From Heracleum sosnowskyi (lineage: Eukaryota > Streptophyta > Magnoliopsida > Apiales > Apiaceae): DNA of 64,000 nucleotides. Both the position numbers and the translations under genes were made by a program. The stretch is from NCBI GenBank assembly GCA_030848705.1, contig CM061244.1, positions 50,323,190-50,387,189 on the forward strand. The letters are read 5' to 3'. Below, in pieces: positions 10,196 to 20,106 of this stretch. Below the pieces are notes generated by a model. That model had not been told where the DNA came from and did no database searches. It saw only the letters and a list, made by a program, of their open reading frames with translations. Position 1 is the first letter of the stretch. Each line of letters opens with the position of its first letter.

Positions 10196-13100
10196 ATGGC
10201 ACCTATAGTCAAGCTTATGTCTGCTGGAGGGTTCATCTATGAGAAGAACAACTCCATCCCTTTTGTTGTCAAGGAAAACCCGAACAGACTGTTCTTCAAA
10301 ATGATGGATTTCATGAAGAATTGCAAGTTGAGCTATGCAATGTTTCACTCTACACCACTCTACAATGAGATAATCGAGGAGATTTGGACCTCATGTGAGT
10401 ATAGTGGAACACACTGCACACTAAAATTCACTCTTCAAGGTAATGAGTACATAGTTAATTCTGATGTTTTGCAAGCATGTTTACATATTCCTGATAATAA
10501 CTGTGATGCTTTGCCTACTAACACTGAAATAACTACCATGCTAAATTCTATAAACTACTCTTTGCCTACTGATAATCTGGGTAGAATAATTAGGAGAGGT
10601 TTGGTTAGGGAATACAGTTATTTAGCTGATGCATTCATTAAGGTCTTTTCTGGAAAGATTAGTAATTTTGATGCATTAACTAACTCTATGTTAATTCTCC
10701 TAACCATGCTTCTAAATGATAGATATCACAACTTTAGCACCCAACTTATGTATGAAATTGGTGCTAAGTTGGGTGACAAAGCAAATAGGAAGAAAAATAT
10801 CTATTATGCTAGGTTTCTGATGATGTTGGCTAACCATGTTAGTCCAGCACCATTAGTTATCTCTAACCCTAATGCCAGGTTTGAGTGCTTTGTGCAAGAA
10901 AAGAGAGTATTGACAGACATACTGAGGCTGAACCACAATGGTGATGTTCCAGTGGTGTATCTGCCAATCATTGAGGTAACTACTACTATCCCTGTTAGTG
11001 TAGCTAACACCTCTACTGTTTTACCTTCCAATGTTGCTATGGAGTCTGTAGCTGTGACCCAACAGGCTCCTACCCTAGCAACAAAACCAAAATCAAAGAA
11101 AACCTCCAAGCCAACCTCAGGTGCTTCTCAAAAGGCACCTGTTGTAAAAACTACCACACAACCTAAGGGGAGTGAGTCTGGAGTTGTGAGAGGTGAGGGA
11201 AGGGGTGAACATCAAAGAAACCCCAAGGATAAGGAAGGACAGGTTAGTGTGTACCAGCCAAGCCCCATTGTGTCTTCCCAACAAGGCACAATGAGTAACA
11301 TGGACTTAAACACAAGTCTAATTGCATCCTCCCAAAAGGATGTGATTATTGAAACAAGCTCTCCTCCTAGAGCACAGTCCAAAAGGGTAAGGGACACTTC
11401 AAGCCCACAGTCTACATTTTCCCAATACCAAAGAAGAGTGAAGCAAAAGTCCAAGGGTACACAGGGTGCACACACACTGGAAGCAACACTTCCAGTTTCT
11501 CAAATTCAGTTTGATGTAACCCCTATTATTACTCTGGGGTTACAGTCCCATTCTCTAAACATCAATCTTGAATTATCTCCATCAAATTCACCAACTCAAT
11601 CTTTAGATGTGGACATGATCCATACACATATTCCTGATTCTCCAACTCTAATCTTGGAGAAGCCCCACTCTGAAGCTGGTGGCCATCACTTGCTAAGTGA
11701 TTTGTTGGGCCATCAACCAATTTTTCCTGAAATTGCAAGGGGATCTGTGGACCAATCTCTAAAATCAATCACCACAGACTCTACTGTAATTTCTCATTCT
11801 CAAAGTGCTTTCTTGACTTCATCAACGAAACAGTCTATTTCGTTGACAAGTGTTTCTCCATCAACGGTATCCATACCGTTGACAGTTCAAACTACCATTC
11901 CGTTGATAGTTCACTCTGCACCTTTAATTGAAAATCAAGTTGTTCCCACAACTAGTGCAGATGATCTAGTGGTAGTTGAGACACTTCTAGGACTGAGAGG
12001 GAGTGAAACTGAGAGGCTGGCTTGCAGCCAGGCAAAAGGAGAGAATGTGAGTGAGAGGCTGGCTATTTCTTCCAGCCAGGCAAAAGGAGAGATTGAGAGT
12101 TCCACCTTAGAAGGTGAAGGTGAGGGTGTGAGAGGTGTGAGCCATGGGGAGCCCATGATGCAAGAACAGAGTGGAGAGAGAGAAGGGACTACAGGAGAAA
12201 TAAGGATGGAAGCAGCCATTGCTAATGAGTTAATGGAGGTCAGTGAGGGAGAAAGTGAACTTACTTTCCAAGAGGTTTATCAGCAAACTCTGGATAGTAT
12301 TTCCCTGGATCCTGAGACCTTTACTCATCCTGTGTCAGCCTATCAAATTTTGGCTCAACAGGGCAATGTGGAGGCAGAGAGGTCACTACAACTGATTCAC
12401 ACAACTGCATCAATGCAAAGAGCAAAGGATGCCTTGACCAATCTACCTCCAGGAGCTGAAGCAAGTGGAGACTTTGATTTTTCTGATAATGAGGATAGCT
12501 TTGGTGACACTCTACAGGTGGCCACTACTGCACAGACTGGGACTTCTGTGGTGCCTTCTACACCAAACTGGCTTTCTCAAGATATGCATGGTAGAAGCAA
12601 TTTGGATGCTGCTATCACAAGGCAGTACAAAGAAGCATATCTAGCTCATGAGTCTGCAGAAGCAAGGGACAAGAAATTCTACAAAGCCATAATGGATTCT
12701 CTGGAAATTCAAAGGCTACAAATGTTGCAGACAAGGATTGAGGCTACAGAGATCAAGGATTCAATCAGCAACCTTAGGGCTGCTAATGATAGGAGGCTAG
12801 ATGAAAAGCTTCCTCTTCTCACTGTGTCCAGGATGAACAGGTTTTTCTCTAAAGAACCTGAAGTGGATTCCTCCTTGAAGACTCTCTCTTCTAGAGTGGA
12901 CAAGGTGGAAGCCACTCTATCACAGATGCAAAAGGAACAGGAGAAACAAACTCAACTATTGGCCCAGCTAGTGGCAGCTCAAGGACTCCCAGCCATCTCT
13001 TTTGATGATAACAAAAAGGGGGAGAAATCTAAGGAGCTAGACATTCAGATTACCAAGGTTATGGTCCCAGCCATTTCCCTACCAAAGGAGCCATTAGCAA

Positions 13101-14662
13101 TGGGGGAGCTTGGCAAGCAGCAAAAGGATGGTATTGACCTTATACAAGAAGCTTCTATGAGGATGAGACTTGCAGAACAAATCAAAGAACATTGGTCCAA
13201 CATAGAAGCAAAGTTCAAGAAGATTACTGAAGATAAGGACTCAAATCCATCAACGGAACAGCCATCAACGAATGCCATGGCACTAGCATCAACGGAATGG
13301 GAGCCACAGACAAATTCTTTCTATCACCAAGAGCCCCTTCTACATGGAGTCACTCAAGGACCAAGGAAGGAAAAAGGACAAACTTCATGCATTAGGGATG
13401 TGGAACAAGCTACAATTCAAAGAAGCCTATCTCCCAAGTCCCCTGCTAAACCAAAGGGCAAAAACATAGCAAGGACTTTCTATCCTGCACCTTATCCAGA
13501 TGAGCACAAGCTTCTTGGTCTACTCATCACAAAAAGCAAGGAAAGTAATGATTATGAGATAAGGAAGCAAAGGGCAATTGTCTACAGGAATGGACAACAA
13601 ATCTGTGTTTGGGCTGGTCATCCAAACTTTGCTGAAGCCAAGGCTGAGGAATCAGAAAGAGCAGCTATGCAAGCTCTTGCAGTAGCTCAAGCTCTAGATG
13701 AAGAAGAAAGGAAGCAAGAGGAAAGCACTAGAGAGGAAAGGAGTTCAAAGAAGAGCACAAGGCAACCCAAAGAGAGAGCTAGGAGAAACTTAGACTTTGA
13801 GAGTGCTGATTCTCAGAGTACTGCATCAGACTCTTCTATACCTATTGCACCTCCAACAATTGCTAATCCAGTTTTTGAGGGAAAGTTGGCCTGTGATCCT
13901 GCACATCCTGTCAATTTTCATGATCAACCAATCATGCCAAAAGAGGAACCAATTGATTTTGATGAGGCATACTTTCCAAAGTTCCTGTTAGAAAAGGACC
14001 AACCAATGAAGACAAAGAAGAGGCCTGTCAAAGCAAAGCCTGTTTTTGTGAGAAAGCCACAATCTCAAAAACCCCCTGCAAACCCAGAGGACTGCATGTA
14101 CATTGCTGACATCAGGGAAGAATCCAGTCTACATCTTGACTTAGACAACCCGGTGGAAGTAAGGGGAATTGCAGCTTCTCAAAAGTTGCCTGAAAGACTA
14201 GTGTTCACATTCAAGGGTGGTAGAGAACAAGTGTGGCCTCTCTACAGAATTTTAGGAGAAGACTATCAAACACTACTCTCAGTGTTTAGATGCTTGAAAA
14301 AGGACTTTGGTTTCACCAAAACAGCCAAGTCTGAGGTGGTCTCCAAAATCTGTCAGTTAAAGGCTAGCTGGAACAAGCCTGAGGCTCTTCCAAGGATACT
14401 TAGAGTTCCCTCAACAGGAAAGAAAATCCATCTTCAACCTTATTGGATGATGGAGTTTAAGGACAAGGACAATTGCAGAAGATTCTTCAGAATGGAAGAC
14501 CAGCTGGAGAAGGCATCTAATCAAACTCTAAAGCTGATGCAATCCAAGCTTGGTGATCAAGATGAAGAGGAGAAAATCTTCTACAGAAGACTACAGGTCC
14601 AGATTGAGGAAAACAACTCCAAGAGAGGGAAGAAGACTATGCCACAAAGAAGTCACAGATGA
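10196..14662 (+). CDS. Element B additional ORF (aORF), 1488 residues, unknown function
   Basis: A long uninterrupted ORF in the position of the Sirevirus env-like gene. It starts MAPIVKLMSAGGFIYEKNNS after a CT-rich leader, and A and C have homologous starts. Residues ~1-230 form a compact, conserved domain that vaguely resembles plant-transposon-associated N-terminal domains; I would not name it. Residues ~270-620 are Ser/Thr/Pro-rich and probably disordered. Residues ~810-930 look like a coiled coil, and ~1080-1240 are charged. The last ~170 residues (KLPERLVFTFKGGREQVWPL onward) are strongly conserved with A. I see no signal peptide or clear transmembrane segment, which argues against a true envelope. 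Partial protein conservation with the diverged copy in A suggests past selection. Confidence 0.8.
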   Translation: MAPIVKLMSAGGFIYEKNNSIPFVVKENPNRLFFKMMDFMKNCKLSYAMFHSTPLYNEIIEEIWTSCEYSGTHCTLKFTLQGNEYIVNSDVLQACLHIPDNNCDALPTNTEITTMLNSINYSLPTDNLGRIIRRGLVREYSYLADAFIKVFSGKISNFDALTNSMLILLTMLLNDRYHNFSTQLMYEIGAKLGDKANRKKNIYYARFLMMLANHVSPAPLVISNPNARFECFVQEKRVLTDILRLNHNGDVPVVYLPIIEVTTTIPVSVANTSTVLPSNVAMESVAVTQQAPTLATKPKSKKTSKPTSGASQKAPVVKTTTQPKGSESGVVRGEGRGEHQRNPKDKEGQVSVYQPSPIVSSQQGTMSNMDLNTSLIASSQKDVIIETSSPPRAQSKRVRDTSSPQSTFSQYQRRVKQKSKGTQGAHTLEATLPVSQIQFDVTPIITLGLQSHSLNINLELSPSNSPTQSLDVDMIHTHIPDSPTLILEKPHSEAGGHHLLSDLLGHQPIFPEIARGSVDQSLKSITTDSTVISHSQSAFLTSSTKQSISLTSVSPSTVSIPLTVQTTIPLIVHSAPLIENQVVPTTSADDLVVVETLLGLRGSETERLACSQAKGENVSERLAISSSQAKGEIESSTLEGEGEGVRGVSHGEPMMQEQSGEREGTTGEIRMEAAIANELMEVSEGESELTFQEVYQQTLDSISLDPETFTHPVSAYQILAQQGNVEAERSLQLIHTTASMQRAKDALTNLPPGAEASGDFDFSDNEDSFGDTLQVATTAQTGTSVVPSTPNWLSQDMHGRSNLDAAITRQYKEAYLAHESAEARDKKFYKAIMDSLEIQRLQMLQTRIEATEIKDSISNLRAANDRRLDEKLPLLTVSRMNRFFSKEPEVDSSLKTLSSRVDKVEATLSQMQKEQEKQTQLLAQLVAAQGLPAISFDDNKKGEKSKELDIQITKVMVPAISLPKEPLAMGELGKQQKDGIDLIQEASMRMRLAEQIKEHWSNIEAKFKKITEDKDSNPSTEQPSTNAMALASTEWEPQTNSFYHQEPLLHGVTQGPRKEKGQTSCIRDVEQATIQRSLSPKSPAKPKGKNIARTFYPAPYPDEHKLLGLLITKSKESNDYEIRKQRAIVYRNGQQICVWAGHPNFAEAKAEESERAAMQALAVAQALDEEERKQEESTREERSSKKSTRQPKERARRNLDFESADSQSTASDSSIPIAPPTIANPVFEGKLACDPAHPVNFHDQPIMPKEEPIDFDEAYFPKFLLEKDQPMKTKKRPVKAKPVFVRKPQSQKPPANPEDCMYIADIREESSLHLDLDNPVEVRGIAASQKLPERLVFTFKGGREQVWPLYRILGEDYQTLLSVFRCLKKDFGFTKTAKSEVVSKICQLKASWNKPEALPRILRVPSTGKKIHLQPYWMMEFKDKDNCRRFFRMEDQLEKASNQTLKLMQSKLGDQDEEEKIFYRRLQVQIEENNSKRGKKTMPQRSHR

Positions 14663-14848
14663 AACATTTGCTCAGACTAGAGGAGCACTTGTGGGCATTA
14701 GTCTTGTAAGTCTTATATTTTGTCTATAAAGTTTTGAAGCTTAATACATTTTCTACTTTTGTAATTTATGATGTATCTGAGTGTTTTTGTTATCATCAAG
14801 TCTCTTGATTTATGGCTGTTATTCTATCAGTCATAAATTGGGGGAGAT
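14663..14848 (+). other. 3' untranslated segment and polypurine tract of B
   Basis: A short non-coding stretch ending in AAATTGGGGGAGAT immediately before the 3' LTR at 14849, the expected plus-strand priming tract. The same sequence precedes the A 3' LTR at 30927. Confidence 0.8.
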
Positions 14849-15865
14849 TGTTAGGAATATGTTGTTCTTGATGATAAGCATAAAACACTTAGTAGAATTT
14901 GTGTAAAGTCAATTTTGTAGCTGTCAACGAAATAGCATGCTTAGCAGTGTTTCGTTGACAGGAAGCTCATCAACGAAATGAGTGTTGTAGCAATTGCATT
15001 GTACAATACTTCACAGTATGATAGGCATTCTATTCTATGTTTTAGATAGGTTTTCTAAGTCATGTTGACTATGTACTAGATAGGCAAAATAGGTTGGTTA
15101 ATTGTAAATATGTTATGCCTTGTAATTCTGCCTAAGTGAAGACATGTCAACGGTATGAAGATTACTCTGTCAACGGTATGGAGTTTACCCATCAACGAAA
15201 CGAGGGAAACACCATCAACGGAATGAAGAATGAAGCTATCAACGAAACACATCTCCTTGCTATCAACGAATCAATGTTGCTTTTTGAACAGTTGACAAAG
15301 TGATAGTGACAGTTTACTGAACAGATCTAAAAGGAGATATGGAAGTGTACTTTGCATTGGAAGCCATCAAAGTGGTTACTGGAAATAAGGAAACATTCCA
15401 ATTTCCAATAAGGCTCTTGGGAATGATTATAATGAGCATGAAGACAAAAGCAAAGATCTCCAAGGACCATTGGACAAAAGGAATGAAAAGCAAGCTACTG
15501 ATGGTTACTACTATTATTCTTTAGTTTAACCAAATGTAGAATTGTAAACTTGGGATTATATAACCAAGTGTAGCAGTTACTTTAGAAATAGAGAAGAAAA
15601 ACAAATAGATTGTATTAGCTATTTTTGAGAGCATTCTTCTCTACAACATTGTAACTGAGCAGCTGTGTACATTTGTATCACAGATTATTTCCGCAATAAA
15701 AACACTTCAGTTGGATCATCAAACAATCCAACTGAATTATTTATATCTTGTGTTTTTATTTATTCAGTTCAGTTTAATTTTATAAAGTGTTTAGTTTCAA
15801 GAAAATATCAAGAATTGTATTCAACCCCCCCTTCTACAATTCTGTTAGGTCATTTGGGAATAACA
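14849..15865 (+). repeat. 3' LTR of element B
   Basis: This is 1017 bp, the same length as the 5' LTR, with no difference noticed on reading. Even the accidental 61-codon reading frame in U3 is identical. It is followed by the target duplication GTAAG at 15866-15870 and then by element A coding sequence (ELGMMNFS and a stop). Confidence 0.95.
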
Positions 15866-16437
15866 GTAAGTGAGCTAGGTATGATGAATTTCTCTTAATC
15901 ATTTATGAGATTTTTGCAAGTATAACTTGCAGCCAGAAATTTGCTATGATTTTCTGTGAATTAATTTTCTTAGGAAAAAGTGAAATTTTGTCTAAGTCAA
16001 AATTACTATTTCAACGAATGTCTCATTCCGTTGCCAGTCTTAGCATTTTTTTGGGTATTTCGTTGACAACATTATTAGGTCAACGAAATGCAGCTTTATC
16101 AACGAAATAGACGGGACCTTAAACGCCCAATTCTAATCCGTTGATATAGCGCTGTTAATCTGAACCGTTGAAATTTGCACGTTTTTTTACCACGATCTAT
16201 GCATACACCCCTGTAAGTATAAATCATGGTCGTATTTTAATTGTAACGGTTAGATTTTTAAGCTAATCCAGTAATTTATAATTATTATTGGACTTAATTT
16301 TTGAGAACTTTTGGGGGAGTATTTAAGAATTTTACTTTCTTTATTTGAATTTTTATCTTACTCTCCAAATTTTCAAAGGCTTTCTCACTTCTTCTCTCTC
16401 AAAGCAAAACACAGTTCGAGCTTTTCTTTACTCAACA
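15866..16437 (+). other. Element A: target duplication, end of pol and spacer
   Basis: GTAAG is the second copy of the B target duplication. The last codons of A pol run to the TAA near 15898. The spacer is homologous to 9651-10195 and carries CAACG motifs at about 16012-16170 and a TTTTGGGGGAGTA tract near 16310. It ends in a CT-rich leader before the aORF start. Confidence 0.8.
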
Positions 16438-18806
16438 ATGGCACCCATAGTTAAACTCATGTCTGCTGGAGGGTTCATTTATGAGATTTGGACCTCCTGT
16501 GAGTACAGTGGGACTAACTGCACTTTGCAATTCACCATTCAAGGTAAAGAGTATATTGTCAATTCAGATGTATTGCAAGCATGCCTTCATATTCCTGAGA
16601 ATAATTGCTTAGCTTTACCCACAAATGCTGAAATTGTTAACATGCTTAATTCAATAAATTACTCTTTGCCATCTGAGAATTTAGGTAAAATTATTAGGAG
16701 AGGTCTGGTAAGGGAGTGGAGTTATTTAGCAGATGCTTTCATTAAAGTGTTTTCTGGTAAAATTAGTAATTTTGATGATTTAACTAACTCCATTCTAATT
16801 TTGCTTACCATGTTTCTCACTGATAAGTACTATAACTTTAGCACTCAATTGATGTATGAAATAGGTGCTAAGTTAGGAGATAAGAAATCTAGGAAAAAGA
16901 ATATTTATTATGCTAGATTTCTAATGATGTTGGCCAACCATGTTAGTCCAACACCATTAGTTATCTCTAACCCAAATTCCAGGTTTGATTGTTTTGTCCA
17001 AGAGAAGAGGGTGCTAACAGACATCTTGAGGCTCAATCACAATGGTGATGTCCCAATGGTGTATTTGCCAGTTATTGAGGTAACAATTTCTCACCCTGTA
17101 AATTTAAATGTTACTTCAGTTTCTGCCTCTACTACTAATGTTGTTGCAATGGAGTCTGTAGTTGTGACCCAACAGGCTCCTGCCCCTGCAACTAGACCTA
17201 AATCTACAAAGTCTAAATCTACCAAGCCAACCTCAGGTGCTTCTCAAAAGGCACCTGTTGTAAAATCCACTGCACAACCTAAGTGGAGTGATGCTGGGGT
17301 AGTGAGTGGTGAGGGAAGGGGTGAAAATCAAATAAATCCCAAGGATAAGGTGGGAGAGGTGAGTGTTTCCCAAACTAGCCCCATTGTGTCTTCCCAACAA
17401 GGCACAATGAGTAACATGGACATAAGCTCAAGTCTAATTGCATCCTCTCAAAAGGACGTAGTTATTGAAACAAGCTCTCCTCCAAGAGCACACATCAAAA
17501 GGGTAAGGGACACATCTAGCCCCAAACATCTATCTCCCAATACCAAAGAAAGGTAAAACAAAAATCCCAGGTCACACAGGGTGCACACACACTGGAAGCA
17601 ACAATTCCACTTTCTCAAATTCAATTTGATGTAGCCCCAATTTTTACTCTGGGGTTACAGTCCCACTCCCTCAATATTAATATTGAGACACCTCCACAAA
17701 ATTCTCCTACACAGTCATTAGATGTGGATATGATCCATTCATCTATTCCTGATTCTCCAACTCTATTCTTGTAGAAGCCCCACTCTGAAATTGGTGGTCA
17801 TCACTTGTTAAGTGATTTGTTGGGCCAACAATCATCTTTTTCTGAAGCTACAAGAGGATCTGTGGAACCATCTCTAAAGTCAATCACCACAGATTCTACT
17901 GTAATTTAACTTTCTCAAACTCCTTTCTTGACTTCATCAACGAAACAGTCTCTTTCGGTGACAAGTGTTTCTCCATCAACGGAATCCATTTCGTTGACAG
18001 TTCCAACTACCATTCCGTTGATAGCTCATTCTGCACATATTCTTGAAAATCCAGTTGTTCACACAACTAGTGCATATGACCTAGTGGTAGTTGAAACACT
18101 TTTAGGAATGAAAGGGAGTGAATCTGAGAGGCTGGCTTGCAGCCAGGCAAAAGGAGAGAATGAGAGTGAGAGGCTGGCTATTTCTTCCAGCCAGGCAAAA
18201 GGAGAGATTGAGAGTTCCACCTTAGTAGGTGAAGGTGAGGGTGTGAGAGGTGTGAGCCATGGGGAGCCCATGATGAAAGAAAATAGTGGAGAGAGAGAAG
18301 GGACTACAGATACTCAAAGGAAGGAACCAGCCATTGCAAGTGAGTTAATGGAGGTTAGTGAGGGAGAAAGAGAATTGTCTTTCCAAGAGCATTATCAACA
18401 AACTCTGGATAGCATTTCTATGGATCCTGAAACCTTTACTCACCCTGTGCCAACTTATCAAATCTTGGCTCAACAGGGCAATGTGGAGGCAGAGAGGACT
18501 TTAAATCTAATTCATACAACTGCATCCATGATGAGGGCTAAGGATGCACTTGCCAATTTGTCTCAAGGAGCTGGTGGAAGTGATCAGTTTGCTGAATTTT
18601 CAAGTGATGATGAGAGTCTTGATGATGATTTCCAAGGGGTGGCTACCACTACATAGACTGGGACATCTGTGATGTCTCCTAAGCCAAGATGGCTCTATCA
18701 AGATTCACTTGGATATCAAGGGTTGGATGCTGCAATTACAAGGCAGTATAATGAAGCTTACTTGGCTCATGAGTCTGCACCTCCAAATGAGAAGAAATTC
18801 TACAAA
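16438..18806 (+). pseudogene. Element A aORF, 5' part (degenerate, cut by CACTA-1)
   Basis: Homologue of the B additional ORF starting at ATG 16438. Right after MAPIVKLMSAGGFIYE, an in-frame deletion of about 46 residues relative to B removes the KNNSIPFVV...EIIEE segment. A frameshift occurs near 17525. In-frame stops follow at 17772-17774, 17907-17909 and 18654-18656; the last replaces a CAG of B. The reading frame is cut by CACTA-1 after TTCTACAAA (18806) and resumes at 28712. Several CAACG motifs occur around 17936-18025, as in B. Confidence 0.88.
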
Positions 18807-19370
18807 CACTACGTCAAATTTGGGCTTTCGTCACTCTTTTGTACAGTAAGGGCTGTGACACTTTGGAAAAAACGAGTGGCTAAAGGTCATCGTCCCAAGT
18901 TTTAGCCACACAATTATTTTTTGAGTGACCGAAAACACATTTCTTGGCAGATTTAGTCACAATTTATAAAAGTGTGACAATTGAGAGATGAAACAGCATG
19001 TTTTTTTTGTTGACTTTGACCAAATCCAACATTTATAGTCATACTTGAGAGATAGAAGTGTGACAAAAAATAGTGACGCTTCTTTGCTGTATCTAAATGT
19101 TACCAAACGGTCACAGTCATTTTCGGTGATGTGGCTAAATGTGAAATAACCTATGGTCACTACATTTTATATGTGACTAAAAAGTAGAGTTTTCTGCATT
19201 ATATCAGATCTTTGTTCGCTAAGGCAGCTAAAAACTAGTGACTGTATTATTGTGTGACTAAAAAGTACTCTGTTTTCAGGAACAGAGCATTCTGTTTTGA
19301 GGATCCTCATTTCCAACTGATCTGTCACATTATTACATTTGGGTGTGGCAAAATATTTGACCACTGGACA
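18807..19370. repeat. CACTA-1 left terminal and subterminal repeats
   Basis: The terminal inverted repeat at 18807-18834 is followed by repeated short motifs of the form TTTAGYCAC / GTGRCTAAA in both orientations (for example near 18876, 18900, 18951, 19131, 19172 and 19254). Subterminal arrays of this kind bind TNPA in En/Spm; the equivalence here is inference. Confidence 0.7.
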
Positions 19371-19530
19371 TGAAGTATTGGTATAGCAGATTAACCAGAA
19401 ATGACAAACACAAACTTGATTTATCCAAGTTGCATACCAGATGAGCTTAAAACTTGATAATGAAGCTTAAAACTAGAACAATTCAACTAATCCATGTCAT
19501 TCGACCAACATTAGAATTCACCATTACATA

Positions 19531-19967
19531 TTAATTCTTCATCAAATAAAAAACAAAGAAAATGACCAAGACAATGATAACATTATACAACTTCCCACGT
19601 ATGACATGAACCTCCTTTCGAAGATCTTCAACTGTTGACATGCAGTTTTGCAGGTCAGTCTTCACAACATCAACTTCTTTCTGGATCTTGATCTTCATGC
19701 CAACTGGTTCAGGATCAATCCATTCCCAAAACGAACATTTGGGTCCAGAAGACTTGAAAAGGGAATTCAAATTAAAAGCTGTTTATTAAATTAAACAGAT
19801 GAAACTGATAGACATCGGCTTACCAATGAACTTGATTTGTGGCACACCCGAAATCTTCTTCCAGGGTTGTCAAGTGTGTTTGATGTTCTAATCCGGGCAG
19901 GAAGACCACAGTAGCACAGATCACATCGATTTTGGTTTGAGCTGTAGGAATTTGAAGATGACATCAT
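19531..19967 (-). CDS. GRF-type zinc-finger protein with C-terminal membrane segment, two exons
   Basis: Exon 1 (19967-19824) begins MMSSSNSYSSNQNRC and includes CDLCYCGLPARIRTSNTLDN and NPGRRFRVCH. A GTAAGC donor follows. Exon 2 (19752-19531, after a T-rich acceptor) continues in phase with PKCSFWEWIDPEP, a coiled-coil stretch (KEVDVVKTDLQNCMSTVEDL) and a hydrophobic tail (VIIVLVIFFVFYLM). This is the common plant architecture of a zf-GRF domain plus coiled coil and a tail membrane anchor. The CX2C...C...C metal-ligand spacing is complete across the splice. It lies downstream of the transposase on the same strand. It may be captured cargo or a component of this transposon family; the sequence does not decide. 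Confidence 0.7.
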
Positions 19968-20106
19968 GATCAGGCCTCTTTCTTTGCACACACCTGGAGA
20001 AAAAAACAGGAATTCAAACAGAGCATAGAATTTAACCATACAATAGAATTTAGCATTACATAAAAAACATGGAAAATGACAAACATAATGATAATAATTA
20101 CCGGAT

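Larger units (their letters stand above)
2748..15865 (+). mobile_element. Full-length Ty1/copia element B (Sirevirus-like), 13,118 bp
   Basis: A complete element: two LTRs of 1017 bp each, beginning TGTTA and ending TAACA, a primer-binding site, gag, pol, a large additional ORF and a polypurine tract. It is flanked by the five-base duplication GTAAG (2743-2747 and 15866-15870). It inserted into the last codons of element A pol, in the same orientation. I see no difference between the LTRs on reading, so the insertion is very recent. The gag coiled-coil region, two CCHC knuckles and the extra ORF between pol and the 3' LTR fit the Sirevirus group of plant copia; that assignment is by family resemblance. 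Confidence 0.93.

Noticed and set aside
10196..14662. Calling the additional ORF an envelope gene
   Set aside because: No signal peptide, membrane anchor or cysteine pattern is visible; only its position matches env-like genes.
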